A stretch of 48,537 bases of DNA from CAZQIO01 sp964593405 (GCA_964593405.1 CAZQIO010000002.1:1-48537), one strand, 5' to 3'; shown: positions 40,007 to 48,534, counted from the first letter of the stretch. Program-made: numbers and translations. The notes: a model not told the origin generated them from the letters alone.

Positions 40007-40222
40007 ATGAAAGTTAATCCATTTTTAACAAACGAAGCATTGAAAAAGTTCATTGAACAATTGAAAATTTCGGAAGGCAAAAAGCAAGCACTCATTGCTG
40101 GAATTCCTTATTTAGATGAGAAAGAAAGACAAGAGTTGCTTTTAACTTTGACAAACATTTATCTTTTACAGTTGGAAGAAGAGGAAGTGGTTAAAAAAAT
40201 AAGAGAGTATTTTGAAAAGTAA
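40007..40222 (+). CDS. Small helical hypothetical protein
   Basis: This 71-residue acidic-and-basic helical protein (NPFLTNEALKKFIEQLKIS, then DEKERQELLLTLTNIYLLQL) has no membrane segment or known motif. It is probably the last gene of the 37.7-40.2 kb set. It ends 5 nt before the convergent uvrB stop. Its size and composition are those of many CPR-specific small proteins. Confidence 0.62.
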   Translation: MKVNPFLTNEALKKFIEQLKISEGKKQALIAGIPYLDEKERQELLLTLTNIYLLQLEEEEVVKKIREYFEK

Positions 40223-40227
40223 AGATT

Positions 40228-42189
40228 TTAGGTTTTTTGAGTGTTTTGTTTCAATTTTTTTATTAAGTCTCGAATTTGAGCTGCTCTCTCAAAATCCAAA
40301 TTTTTTGCCGCTTCCCACATTTCTTTTTCTAAAAGTTTAACATCTTTAATGAAAAACTCTGCCTCAATTTGCTCTTTTTTGGAAGCAAACGGCCATTCTC
40401 GGATTGGCTTTATTATTGGCTTTGGTAAAATTTTGTGTTTTTTGTTGTATTCAATTTGAATTTTCCTTCTCCTTTCAACTTCCTTTATTGCCTCTCTCAT
40501 TGACTTTGTGATTTCATCGGCATACAAAATCACATGCCCCTCAGGATGCCTGGCCGCCCTTCCCATAATCTGAATTAAAGTTGTGCTAGATCTTAAAAAT
40601 CCTTCCTTGTCTGCATCCAAAATTCCAATTAACGAAACTTCTGGCAAATCAAGCCCTTCTCTCAACAAATTTATCCCAACTAAAACATCGTATTTCCCTT
40701 CTCTCAACTCTTTCAAAATTTGCGGCCTCTCTAGAGTTTTTACTTCAGAGTGCAACCATTGGCAAGAAATTCCTTCTTCTTTTAAATAGTCTGCAAGGGC
40801 CTCTGCCAACCTCTTTGTTAAAGTTAAAACCAAAGTCCTTTGTCTTTTTTTAATTCTCTTTTTAATCTCCTCTATCAAATTTTTCACCTGATTTTTCGTT
40901 GGTCTAACTTCAACTGAAGGTTCCAAAAGACCTGTCGGCCTGATTAATTGTTCGACGATGAATTTTTTCCCTGCCTTTTTTCTTTCATACTCATCAGGGG
41001 TTGCCGAAACGTAAACTATCTGTTTTACTTTTTTGTTGAACTCCTCAAAAGTTAAAGGCCTGTTGTCATAACAAGAAGGAAGCCTAAAACCATACTCAAC
41101 CAAAGAATTCTTTCTCGATCTATCTTGATTTGCCATTGCCCTCAATTGGGGAATTGTCAAGTGGGATTCATCGATAAAAACTAAAGGATCTTCTCTGAAA
41201 TAATCCAAAAGGGTAAAGGGTGGCTCGCCAGGCTTTCTGAATTCCAAATGTCTTGAATAATTTTCTATTCCGTGACAATATCCAGTTTCCTCAATCATTT
41301 CCAAATCGTAATTTGTCCTTTGCTCTAACCTTTGAGCTTCTAAAATTTTCCCTTTTGATTTTAATTCTTTTACCCTTTCTTGAAGCTCTAACCTAATGTT
41401 TTCTAAAGCAATTTTTAATTTTTCTTGAGGAGTTACCCAAAAATGAGCAGGATAAATCTTTATCTCCTCTATCAATTTTTCTCTGCCATGGCTTTGATAA
41501 GTTGATAAAATGTTCGGGGGAATAAGGGAAAGTTTTTCAATTTCATCACCAAAAAATTCGACTCTCAAAATTTCTTTTCCGGTGACCAAAAAAATGTCAA
41601 TTGTATTTCCTCTTACTCTGAAAGTTGAAGGTTCAAATTCAATATCGTTTCTTTGATAACCCAAAGAGACCAAATAAGAAATGAAATCTTTTCTCTTTAT
41701 TTTCTTTCCCCTTTTGAGTTCCAGGGCCACTTTTTGGTAATCTTCGGGAGAGCCAATGTTGTAAATACAAGAAACGGAAGCAACGACAATAACATCGTCT
41801 CTCGTTAAAACATCTTGGACCGCTGCATGCCTTAACCTATCGATCTCTTGATTGATCTTTGCATCCTTTTCAATGTAAGTGTCTGTTTGAGGAATGTAAG
41901 CTTCGGGTTGGTAGTAATCATAATATGAGACAAAAAAATGGACGGCATTTTCAGGGAAAAATTCTCTGAATTCTTGATAAAGCTGGGCACAAAGAATTTT
42001 ATTTGGCGAAATGATCAAAGCTGGTTTTTTCAATCTTTCAATTACATTTGCCATCAAAAAAGTTTTCCCGCAGCCTGTCACTCCCAACAAAACGTGGTGC
42101 TTTTGGCCAGTCTTTAAATTTTTGACCAATTTTTCGATTGCCTCTTTTTGAGCCGGGGTTGGTTTAAAGGGGGCTTTTAGCTTGAACAT
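40228..42189 (-). CDS. uvrB: UvrABC system protein B
   Basis: The protein has 653 residues, the normal UvrB length. Walker A is GVTGCGKTFLMANVI. The beta-hairpin that probes damage is in SYYDYYQPEAYIPQTDTY. Helicase motifs include DESHLTIPQLRAMANQDRS and a QIMGRAARHPEGHVILYAD block. The C-terminal UVR domain is LEKEMWEAAKNLDFERAAQI. It verifies DNA damage after UvrA loading and recruits UvrC. An extended -10 box 8 nt upstream gives an apparently leaderless message. Confidence 0.97.
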   Translation of the reverse strand: MFKLKAPFKPTPAQKEAIEKLVKNLKTGQKHHVLLGVTGCGKTFLMANVIERLKKPALIISPNKILCAQLYQEFREFFPENAVHFFVSYYDYYQPEAYIPQTDTYIEKDAKINQEIDRLRHAAVQDVLTRDDVIVVASVSCIYNIGSPEDYQKVALELKRGKKIKRKDFISYLVSLGYQRNDIEFEPSTFRVRGNTIDIFLVTGKEILRVEFFGDEIEKLSLIPPNILSTYQSHGREKLIEEIKIYPAHFWVTPQEKLKIALENIRLELQERVKELKSKGKILEAQRLEQRTNYDLEMIEETGYCHGIENYSRHLEFRKPGEPPFTLLDYFREDPLVFIDESHLTIPQLRAMANQDRSRKNSLVEYGFRLPSCYDNRPLTFEEFNKKVKQIVYVSATPDEYERKKAGKKFIVEQLIRPTGLLEPSVEVRPTKNQVKNLIEEIKKRIKKRQRTLVLTLTKRLAEALADYLKEEGISCQWLHSEVKTLERPQILKELREGKYDVLVGINLLREGLDLPEVSLIGILDADKEGFLRSSTTLIQIMGRAARHPEGHVILYADEITKSMREAIKEVERRRKIQIEYNKKHKILPKPIIKPIREWPFASKKEQIEAEFFIKDVKLLEKEMWEAAKNLDFERAAQIRDLIKKLKQNTQKT

Positions 42190-42197
42190 GATAGGTT

Positions 42198-42206
42198 ATT
42201 TTAGCA
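42198..42206 (-). promoter_or_regulatory. Extended -10 promoter of uvrB (leaderless)
   Basis: The minus strand reads TGCTAAAAT: an extended -10 (TGn) plus TAAAAT (42198-42203), ending 8 nt before the ATG at 42189. No good -35 is visible, as is common for extended -10 promoters. Confidence 0.55.
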
Positions 42207-42262
42207 TGTTTTTGTTTCCAATTTATAAAGTTTTTTGGCAAAAATTTGTTATCATAAAAATA

Positions 42263-42664
42263 ATGAAACCATTCGAAATTTTAGAACACAGAGCAGATGT
42301 AAAAATTAGAGCCCTTGGAAAAAGTTTAGAGGAACTTTTTGAAAACGCAATGGTTGGAATGTTTAAAGCCGCAAATTATGAAGGGGAAAAAGGAAAAATA
42401 AAAAGGGAAATTAAAGTTTCTTCTTTTGATTTGCCTTCTCTTTTGGTCGATTTTTTGTCAGAAATTTTGTATCTTTCAGAAACAAAAAAAGAAGTTTATC
42501 AAAAAATTAAGTTCAAAAAATTGACAGAGAAAGAATTAGAAGGAGTTTTGATCGGAAAAAAACTAAAAAGGATGGGGGTTCATATTAAAGGAGTTACTTA
42601 TCACGATTTGGAGTTGCGTCAAGAGAAAGGAATTTTCCAAGCAACTATTTTATTCGATATTTGA
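42263..42664 (+). CDS. Archease, RtcB-activating protein
   Basis: The protein has 133 residues from MKPFEILEHRADVKIRALGK. The in-frame upstream extension is not conserved and is rejected. The FEILEHRADV opening, SLEELFENAMVGMF, the SFDLPSLLVDFLSEILYLSE block and the HIKGVTYHDLEL end are all archease features. Archease helps RtcB guanylylate its active-site histidine and turn over. rtcB follows after 18 nt. A TATCAT box lies 7 nt upstream of the ATG. Confidence 0.94.
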   Translation: MKPFEILEHRADVKIRALGKSLEELFENAMVGMFKAANYEGEKGKIKREIKVSSFDLPSLLVDFLSEILYLSETKKEVYQKIKFKKLTEKELEGVLIGKKLKRMGVHIKGVTYHDLELRQEKGIFQATILFDI

Positions 42665-42667
42665 ATT

Positions 42668-42676
42668 TGCTAAAAT
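42668..42676 (+). promoter_or_regulatory. Extended -10 promoter of rtcB (leaderless)
   Basis: TGCTAAAAT at 42668-42676 is an extended -10 ending 6 nt before the rtcB ATG at 42683. It matches the uvrB box base for base, on the other strand. No -35 was found. Confidence 0.5.
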
Positions 42677-42682
42677 GAAATT

Positions 42683-45577
42683 ATGATTTCAAAAAAAGAT
42701 TTCAAAAAAATTTCAGATTGGCTCTGGGAAATTCCAAAGGGATTTAGATCAGGAATGAGAGTTCCGGCCAGAGTTTATTTATCAGAAAAAATGCTAGAGG
42801 AAGCGTTTAGAGACAGATCGATTGAACAGCTAATCAATGTTTCAATGCTTCCTGGAATTCAAAAATATGCTTTGGCAATGCCTGACATGCACGAAGGTTA
42901 TTCTTCTCCGATTGGAGGAGTGGCAGCGATCGATGTTAAAGAGGGAATAATTTCGCCTGGAATGCAAGGATATGACATAAATTGCGGCGTTAGAATTTTG
43001 ACTACAGAGTGGCAAGAAAAAGATTTAAAACCTTATTTAGAAAAGCTGGCAAATGAAATTTACAAAGAAGTTCCATCAGGCCTTGGTAAGGGAAGACAGC
43101 TTAAATTTTCGATCGAAGAATTAGACAGAATAATGGAAGGAGGAGTTCCTTATTTAGTGGAAAAGGGTTTTGGAGAAAAAGAAGATATTGAAAATTGTGA
43201 GGCAAACGGAAAATTGGAATGGGCTGATTCGAGTGCAGTTTCAAGGAGGGCAAAAGAAAGGGGGAGAGATCAAGTGGGTACTCTCGGGAGCGGCAACCAT
43301 TTCCTAGAACTTCAAAAAGTTGAAGAAATTTTTGATGAGGAGGTAGCAAAAACTTTCGGGTTGTTTAAAAACCAAGTTGTTGTTATGATCCATTGTCTTC
43401 CAGGAGAGGCAAAGATATTAACCGAGAATGGTTCAACAATAAAAATAAAGGATCTAGAAGAGAGATGGGAGAAAATAAAAGTAAAGACCTTCAATTTTTC
43501 TAATCACCAATTAGAAGATGCAAAAATAGTTAAGTTCATTAAAGTAAGACCCTATAATAAGATTTTTAAAATTATCACTGAAAGTGGAAGAGAAATTATT
43601 GCTACTGAAGATCACCCCCTTCTGACACCAGAGGGACTGAAATTAATTTTTGAAATTGAAAAAGGAGAAAGGGTGGCTATTTTACCTTTCGAAGGAGTAG
43701 AATATGAAGAACCTTCGAATGAAATTATTGTTGATGAAAAGGACATTAAAAGAATGATTAAAAAATTGCAGCTCCAGAGTAATCCCAAAAAGATTATCAG
43801 ACAGTTGAGAAAAAGGGGTCTCTTGCCTTTAAGATACAATTCTCCCTCGTTGCCAATTTTAGCTAAACTACTAGGATTTATTACCGGAGATGGTTGGATA
43901 GGAACAGCTAAAGAAAAAAATCGCCAAAGATTATGGTTGAAATTTATAGGAAATCCGGAAGATTTAAAAGATATTCAAAAAGATATTGAAAAGTTAGGTT
44001 ACCGAACTAGTAAAATTTTTGGATTATTTAGTGACAGCATAGTTACTGATTGTCATGGGAGACAAAGACATATTAAAGGACGGGGGTATCAATTTGCTAC
44101 CTTCTCGATAGCTCTTCCATTATTATTTCTCTGTTTGGGTGCACCATTCGGTCACAAAAGCAAAGCTAAATTCACAGTTCCAAAATGGATTTTAAAAGCT
44201 CCCTTGTGGATAAAAAGGTTATATTTGGCTGGTTATTTTGGAGCAGAAATGAAAAAGCCAGATCAAGGGAAAGGAGAAGTTTATCGATTTCAAAACCCTA
44301 CTATTTCGTTGAATAAAATAGAAAAGCTAAAAAATAATGGATATAAATTTTTAAAACAAATTAGTTCTCTTTTAAAAGAATTTGGAGTAAATTCTACAAA
44401 AATTTTGATAAAAGAATCTTGGATAAAAAATAAAAAAATAGAAAAAACAGTGAAACTAATTTTAAGAATTTCATCAAAGGAACAAAACTTAATTAATTTA
44501 TGGGCAAAAATTGGATATGAGTATAACAAAAAAAGATCTATTTTGGCGGCTCAAGCAGTTCAATACTTATATTTGAAAAACAGTTTATTAAAAGAAGAAG
44601 CAGCCATTACAAAGAAATCTAAAGAGCGACTTTTTACTACTAATTTTATCTCAAGACAAATATATTATCCCACTTTTCCAGAATTTATTCTTACATCCAA
44701 ATTAAATCCACCTAGTTTAGTTGTTTGGGATGTAGTGAAAAATAAGGAAGAGATTAAAGATTTTGAGGGTTATTTATATGATTTAAAAGTAGAACATAAA
44801 GATCACAATTTTGTCGCAGAAAATTTCATCGTTGGAAATTGTGGTTCCCGTGGCCTCGGTCATCAAGTTTGCTCTGATTATTTGAGAGAATTTATTCCTT
44901 TGATGATTAACAAATACAAAATTAAAGTTCCAGACAGAGAATTTGCTTGCGTTCCTTTCAATTCCCCAGAAGGAAAGAGGGCTTTGGGTGCTTCTGGGGC
45001 AGCCGCAAACTACGCTTGGGCAAACAGACAAATGATTACCCACTTTGTGAGAAAGGCTTGGAAATCTGTTTTGGGAGAAAAAGGAGGGAAATTGAGATTG
45101 TTATACGATGTAGCCCACAACATAATCAAAAGAGAAAAATATATTATTGATGGAAAAGAAGTTGAGGTTGCCGTTCATAGAAAAGGGGCGACAAGGGCAT
45201 TTCCTCCAGGCCATGAAGAAATTCCAGAAAAATACAGAAGAGTTGGTCAACCAGTAATCATTCCAGGATCGATGGGTACTGCCTCTTATGTTTTAGTTGG
45301 CACAAGAGAGGGAGAGGAGGCTTTTTACTCCACTTGCCATGGAGCAGGCAGAACAATGTCAAGGCATGCGGCAATAAGGTCGCTTTCTGGACATGAAATA
45401 ATTAGGAATTTAGAAAAGAAAGGAATTATTGTAAAGTGTTATTCATTAAGAGGAATTGCTGAAGAAGCTCCCCAGGCCTACAAAAACGTTGATGAAGTAG
45501 TAGAAGTGGTGCATCATGCTCAGCTCTCAAAAAAAGTCGCAAAATTAGTTCCGTTAGCGGTAATAAAAGGGGAATAA
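42683..45577 (+). CDS. rtcB: RtcB RNA ligase precursor containing an intein
   Basis: The precursor has 964 residues: an N-extein (1-237), an intein (238-719) and a C-extein (720-964). After splicing a normal 482-residue RtcB remains. Metal and catalytic residues are visible: D98 and C101 in GYDINCGVRI, H206 in GSGNHFLE, H237 at the intein junction, a His in the VHRKGATRAF block and the guanylylated-type His in CHGAGRTMSR. RtcB joins 2',3'-cyclic phosphate or 3'-phosphate RNA ends to 5'-OH ends, for tRNA splicing or RNA repair. Archease lies directly upstream. Without splicing the enzyme should be inactive. Confidence 0.95.
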   Translation: MISKKDFKKISDWLWEIPKGFRSGMRVPARVYLSEKMLEEAFRDRSIEQLINVSMLPGIQKYALAMPDMHEGYSSPIGGVAAIDVKEGIISPGMQGYDINCGVRILTTEWQEKDLKPYLEKLANEIYKEVPSGLGKGRQLKFSIEELDRIMEGGVPYLVEKGFGEKEDIENCEANGKLEWADSSAVSRRAKERGRDQVGTLGSGNHFLELQKVEEIFDEEVAKTFGLFKNQVVVMIHCLPGEAKILTENGSTIKIKDLEERWEKIKVKTFNFSNHQLEDAKIVKFIKVRPYNKIFKIITESGREIIATEDHPLLTPEGLKLIFEIEKGERVAILPFEGVEYEEPSNEIIVDEKDIKRMIKKLQLQSNPKKIIRQLRKRGLLPLRYNSPSLPILAKLLGFITGDGWIGTAKEKNRQRLWLKFIGNPEDLKDIQKDIEKLGYRTSKIFGLFSDSIVTDCHGRQRHIKGRGYQFATFSIALPLLFLCLGAPFGHKSKAKFTVPKWILKAPLWIKRLYLAGYFGAEMKKPDQGKGEVYRFQNPTISLNKIEKLKNNGYKFLKQISSLLKEFGVNSTKILIKESWIKNKKIEKTVKLILRISSKEQNLINLWAKIGYEYNKKRSILAAQAVQYLYLKNSLLKEEAAITKKSKERLFTTNFISRQIYYPTFPEFILTSKLNPPSLVVWDVVKNKEEIKDFEGYLYDLKVEHKDHNFVAENFIVGNCGSRGLGHQVCSDYLREFIPLMINKYKIKVPDREFACVPFNSPEGKRALGASGAAANYAWANRQMITHFVRKAWKSVLGEKGGKLRLLYDVAHNIIKREKYIIDGKEVEVAVHRKGATRAFPPGHEEIPEKYRRVGQPVIIPGSMGTASYVLVGTREGEEAFYSTCHGAGRTMSRHAAIRSLSGHEIIRNLEKKGIIVKCYSLRGIAEEAPQAYKNVDEVVEVVHHAQLSKKVAKLVPLAVIKGE
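43394..44839 (+). mobile_element. Intein with LAGLIDADG homing endonuclease inside rtcB
   Basis: This 482-residue in-frame insert starts with C238 (CLPGEAKI, block A) and ends N719, followed by extein C720 (IVGN then CGSRG). Block B has T308-E-D-H311. LAGLIDADG-type motifs are LLGFITGDG (396-404) and LAGYFGAEM (515-523), and block F reads YDLKVEHKDHNFVAENF. The usual penultimate His is replaced by Gly (G718), a known variant that slows some inteins. It sits directly after Mn ligand H237. The reading frame and splice residues are intact, so it is probably active. Confidence 0.93.
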
Positions 45578-45776
45578 AAAATATTTGCGGTTCTTTCAGA
45601 ATAACTCAATCCCTGCTTAATTTCTCTTTGAGCCGGGGGGAAGGGTGGGATTTTATTTTAGATTTTCTTTCAGTTCATATTATGAATTTGAAAATTTTTT
45701 AATTCTCGCTTTCGATTTTGAGTTTAGCCGATGAATAAAGCCCCCAATTTGTACCTTGTGTACTGACGAGTAGCTC

Positions 45777-45805
45777 TTGACAAATTTTTATGGAAATGAT
45801 AAAGT
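45777..45805 (+). promoter_or_regulatory. Promoter of the orphan gene at 45.8 kb
   Basis: -35 TTGACA (45777-45782), a 17-bp spacer and -10 TAAAGT (45800-45805). The transcript would start near 45812 and carry a leader of about 30 nt with a strong Shine-Dalgarno, unlike the leaderless genes around it. Confidence 0.6.
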
Positions 45806-45830
45806 TGATATATCCCAATAAAAAGTAAAA

Positions 45831-45837
45831 AGGAGGT
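45831..45837 (+). promoter_or_regulatory. Strong Shine-Dalgarno of the 45.8 kb gene
   Basis: AGGAGGT, a full match to the anti-SD, lies 5 nt before the ATG at 45843. It also decides the start, since GTG at 45840 is too close. Confidence 0.75.
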
Positions 45838-45842
45838 GTGTG

Positions 45843-46283
45843 ATGGAACAAGTATTTGAGGACACAAGACAAATACAAATCGCACAAATCGCACAAAAAG
45901 TCATCAGACATTTTCAGCTCATTTTTCAGGTTTTTCAGGAACTTTTAAAAATCTGCCCCCCTTCTTCACCGGGTACATTCGATGCAATAAAAAGGAACCT
46001 TACGCAGAATCTTTTGGATGTCCTACAACTTGTGGGATGGTCAACGTGGGTGACGCAGGGAAAAGGGGGTCCCGAAATTTGCTTCAAGATCCCGTGTGAC
46101 AACTACATAATTTATATTACCCCGCTCAAAATAGAATACTCAACAAACTCCCCTATTCTATATCCTGACGATTTTGATGAGTTGTCTTACAACTTCTACT
46201 GGTGGATATGGGATGAAGCTACGTTTCTCTTAGAAGAGGGGGGAGAGGGGAAGCTCCAGATCGAGATTAAAAAGATACCATAA
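45843..46283 (+). CDS. Orphan hypothetical protein, possibly acquired
   Basis: This 146-residue protein has a Gln/Ile-rich N-terminal helix (RQIQIAQIAQKVIRHFQLIF) and a beta-rich C-terminal half with several Trp and Tyr (YNFYWWIWDEATFLLEEG), ending in KKIP. No family is recognised. Its promoter, strong Shine-Dalgarno and own terminator make a self-contained cassette. Its codon choice (more C and G at third positions, CCC, TAC, ACG) differs from neighbours. Both points suggest recent transfer from another genome, though that is inference. Confidence 0.65.
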   Translation: MEQVFEDTRQIQIAQIAQKVIRHFQLIFQVFQELLKICPPSSPGTFDAIKRNLTQNLLDVLQLVGWSTWVTQGKGGPEICFKIPCDNYIIYITPLKIEYSTNSPILYPDDFDELSYNFYWWIWDEATFLLEEGGEGKLQIEIKKIP

Positions 46284-46292
46284 AACATATGA

Positions 46293-46327
46293 AGGGCTGA
46301 GGGGCAAGCGTCCCTCTGCCCTTTTTT
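46293..46327 (+). terminator. Intrinsic terminator of the orphan gene
   Basis: AGGGCTGAGGGG (46293-46304) pairs with TCCCTCTGCCCT (46311-46322) around a CAAGCG loop, with one T/T mismatch, and is followed by TTTTTT (46322-46327). It is a classic GC-rich stem and T-tract, 10 nt after the stop. Confidence 0.85.
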
Positions 46328-46819
46328 AATTTAAAAGTTTTTCACTCGAATAGAGGCGAAATCAAAAAATATTTCAATAATTCTCCGGAATTTTCAAACC
46401 TCAATTTTTGGCAGGGCTACCAACCTTTAGAAACCGAGTCCAATTAAATCTTCCTCAAGATATTGAATTTTAACCGAGCTCGTGGCGAGATTCAAAAAGA
46501 GTTTTGAGTTTAAAACAACTGGTAGAAATTGAGAAGCATCAACTGAAAAAACTTTCTTTTAAATAAATTCTAATTGGAATCATTAATTTAGTGATCGCCA
46601 AAATATGTCTCCCATTTGAGATAGCTTTTTTATTTCTCCATTTTTTGAGAGCCAACCTTAAATTTCTAAGTCGACAACCGCTTTGAAAAAAAGACAAAAT
46701 TGGAAAATATCTGCTTTGCTTCACAATTTCTTTCTCTTTAGCTAAAATTTAATTAATAGCTAAAATGAGATTTCAATTTGAAAACTCAGTTTTTCTTTTT
46801 TTAGAGGAATTTTCTGTTT
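46328..46819. other. Region without a recognisable gene
   Basis: About 490 bp between the terminator and the next gene. All six frames are broken by stops or give only short, compositionally poor ORFs. There is no tRNA-like fold, tandem repeat or insertion sequence end that I can see. Two copies of GCTAAAAT (46741-46748 and 46758-46765, approximate) lie just before the next gene and could be promoter -10 boxes. It may be decayed sequence flanking the acquired gene. Confidence 0.5.
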
Positions 46820-46999
46820 ATGGCAGAGAAATTTCCAAAAAGCTTGCGGAAATTTATTCGAAAAGAGAAAGCGAGAATTCGCAGGGAAGTTTTGGATTTG
46901 AAAGAGCAAGAAAGGTTAATTTCAGAACTTTATCAAAAAATTTTGAAAAATTATGCGCATCAAAGAGATATTCGATCTAGCAATAAAAATGGGAATTGA
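46820..46999 (+). CDS. Small basic helical protein (59 aa)
   Basis: The frame runs from ATG at 46820 to TGA at 46999 and encodes MAEKFPKSLRKFIRKEKARI, then a helical REVLDLKEQERLISELYQ segment and a basic tail. Composition and a continuous amphipathic helix mark this as the coding frame, in preference to a longer ORF in another frame that starts at 46765. Similar short basic proteins are common in CPR genomes next to unrelated genes. It overlaps the NIF3-like gene start by 47 nt. Confidence 0.65.
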   Translation: MAEKFPKSLRKFIRKEKARIRREVLDLKEQERLISELYQKILKNYAHQRDIRSSNKNGN

Positions 47000-47900
47000 G
47001 GCAGATTTTAGGGGAAGAGAAGGGGTAATGAAGGTTTTAGAGAGAAAGAGGAAAAAGTATGAAAGACTCTCACAAAAAGAGAAAGAAATTTTCGATTTGG
47101 AAGCCCTTGAAAACCCATATTTGGATTCAAGAATTTACAACATTGCCGAGAATAAAGAAATAAAGAGGGTTTTGGCAGGAATTCACATTGAAGTTGAGGA
47201 GCTTCTGTTGGCAAGAGAAATTGGAAACATAGATTTGGTCATTTCTCACCATCCAATGGGGAAAGGGCTTTCGAATTTGCACGATGTCATGGAATTGCAG
47301 TGCGACATTTTAAATTATTATGGAGTTCCGATAAACATTGCCGAAAGTTTAATGAAAGAAAGGATTGAAGAAGTTGCCAGGGGAATTCATGCAATAATTC
47401 ATCAAAAAACAGTCGATGCGGCAAAACTTTTAAAAATTAATCTAATGAACGTTCACACACCGGCCGACAATTTGGTTGCCAAATTTTTGAAAGATTTAAT
47501 TGAAAAAGAAAAGCCAGAAAGGCTTTCTGATTTAATGGATCTTTTGCTTTCTATTCCAGAATACAAAGAGGCGGCAAAAATTGGAGCAGGCCCAAAAATT
47601 ACTGTAGGTTCCCCAGAAAACAGATGCGGAAAAATTGCCTTGACTGAAGTTACAGGCGGAACAGAAGGCTCGCCAAAGCTTTACGAAAAAATGGCAATTG
47701 CCGGAATTGGAACTGTAGTTTCGATGCACCAGTCAGAAGAACATTGGAAATCGGCAAAAGAAGCCCATATCAACGTCATAGTTGCCGGCCATTGTCCCTC
47801 AGATTCCCTTGGAATGAATTTGTTTTTGGATGAACTAGAAAAAAGAGGAATTGAAATTGTGCCTTGCTCTGGCCTAATTAGAGTGAGCAGAGTTAAATAA
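46953..47900 (+). CDS. NIF3-like dinuclear metal protein family member
   Basis: This 315-residue protein has its first conserved block at the very start (IKEIFDLAIKMGIEADFRG), which supports the ATG at 46953 even though it lies inside the previous ORF. Metal-site-like motifs are DLVISHHPMGKGL, with a His pair, and the C-terminal MHQSEEHWKSAKEAHINVIV and AGHCPSDSLGMNLF. NIF3/YbgI-type proteins form metal-containing toroids of unclear function, possibly linked to cofactor or nucleotide metabolism. Its stop overlaps the convergent methyltransferase by 8 nt. Confidence 0.85.
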   Translation: MRIKEIFDLAIKMGIEADFRGREGVMKVLERKRKKYERLSQKEKEIFDLEALENPYLDSRIYNIAENKEIKRVLAGIHIEVEELLLAREIGNIDLVISHHPMGKGLSNLHDVMELQCDILNYYGVPINIAESLMKERIEEVARGIHAIIHQKTVDAAKLLKINLMNVHTPADNLVAKFLKDLIEKEKPERLSDLMDLLLSIPEYKEAAKIGAGPKITVGSPENRCGKIALTEVTGGTEGSPKLYEKMAIAGIGTVVSMHQSEEHWKSAKEAHINVIVAGHCPSDSLGMNLFLDELEKRGIEIVPCSGLIRVSRVK

Positions 47901-48534
47901 TTCCGCTCTCTCTCCAAAGCCTTTTTAAAATTTTTTTGTTTTTTCTTTTGTTTTTCAAAAACAAACAATTAAAATCTATCTCTTCTTTTAAACTAAAAAT
48001 TCTTCCCAAGGCTATCATTTCATTTTTTTCAGCCTCCCTGATTATTTCTCCGGCGCTCAACAAATTTTTTTCTCTTTTTGAATCCGGGTTTAGTTTTTGG
48101 GAGGCGTTTGGCGAAAATTTAGCAATCGTTTCAAGATAAAGAAAAATTTTTGTAATTTGTGTCAATTTTTTGATTGCCAACTTTGCCAAATTCTTTTTTA
48201 AATATTCCAAAACATCGACTGAAATTACAACTTCAAAACTTTCTTTCTCAAAAGGCAATTTTAAAATATCACAATGAAAAATCCAATTTTTTGCCGGAGA
48301 ATTTTGAAGACAAAAAGGAGAAATTTCAGTCCCAAAAGCTTTGTATCCCATTTTTCTCAAAGCCAAAACTATTCCTCCCATTCCGCATCCAACATCCAAA
48401 AATTTCCAGGATTTTTTTGGTTTTAGTATCGAAACCAACCTCTTTGCGTAAATTAACCCCTCTTTTTTGTAATTCTTTAAATAATTTGAATACCAGCCAG
48501 AAGAATAATATCTTTTGTCGAAAATTTTTGGCAT
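47893..48534 (-). CDS. Class I SAM-dependent methyltransferase
   Basis: This 213-residue Rossmann-fold methyltransferase has motif I WKFLDVGCGMGGIVLALRKM, the acidic loop FGTEISPF, a D in FHCDILKLPFEKESFEVVIS, and the post-II segment VDVLEYLKKNL. The substrate cannot be told, though the fold resembles UbiE- or small-molecule-type enzymes. The C-terminal part is basic (KNKRKNKKILKRLW). The ATG at 48534 is 3 nt from the window edge, so a longer N-terminus cannot be excluded. Confidence 0.85.
   Translation of the reverse strand: MPKIFDKRYYSSGWYSNYLKNYKKEGLIYAKRLVSILKPKKSWKFLDVGCGMGGIVLALRKMGYKAFGTEISPFCLQNSPAKNWIFHCDILKLPFEKESFEVVISVDVLEYLKKNLAKLAIKKLTQITKIFLYLETIAKFSPNASQKLNPDSKREKNLLSAGEIIREAEKNEMIALGRIFSLKEEIDFNCLFLKNKRKNKKILKRLWRESGII

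Noticed and set aside
43101..45043. Minus-strand ORFs inside rtcB
   Set aside because: Short antisense frames with no motifs, fully explained by rtcB and its intein on the plus strand.
46340..46450. Possible degraded transposase near 46.35 kb
   Set aside because: A short frame starting FHSNRGEIKKYF faintly recalls an IS-type integrase but no second motif or inverted repeats support it.
46539..46724. Minus-strand ORF of 61 codons in the gap after the orphan gene
   Set aside because: No start signal, no recognisable motif, atypical composition. Left as non-coding.
46765..46980. ORF of 71 codons before the NIF3-like gene
   Set aside because: A different frame (46820-46999) encodes a more protein-like basic helix over most of the same bases, so this one is probably a shadow.
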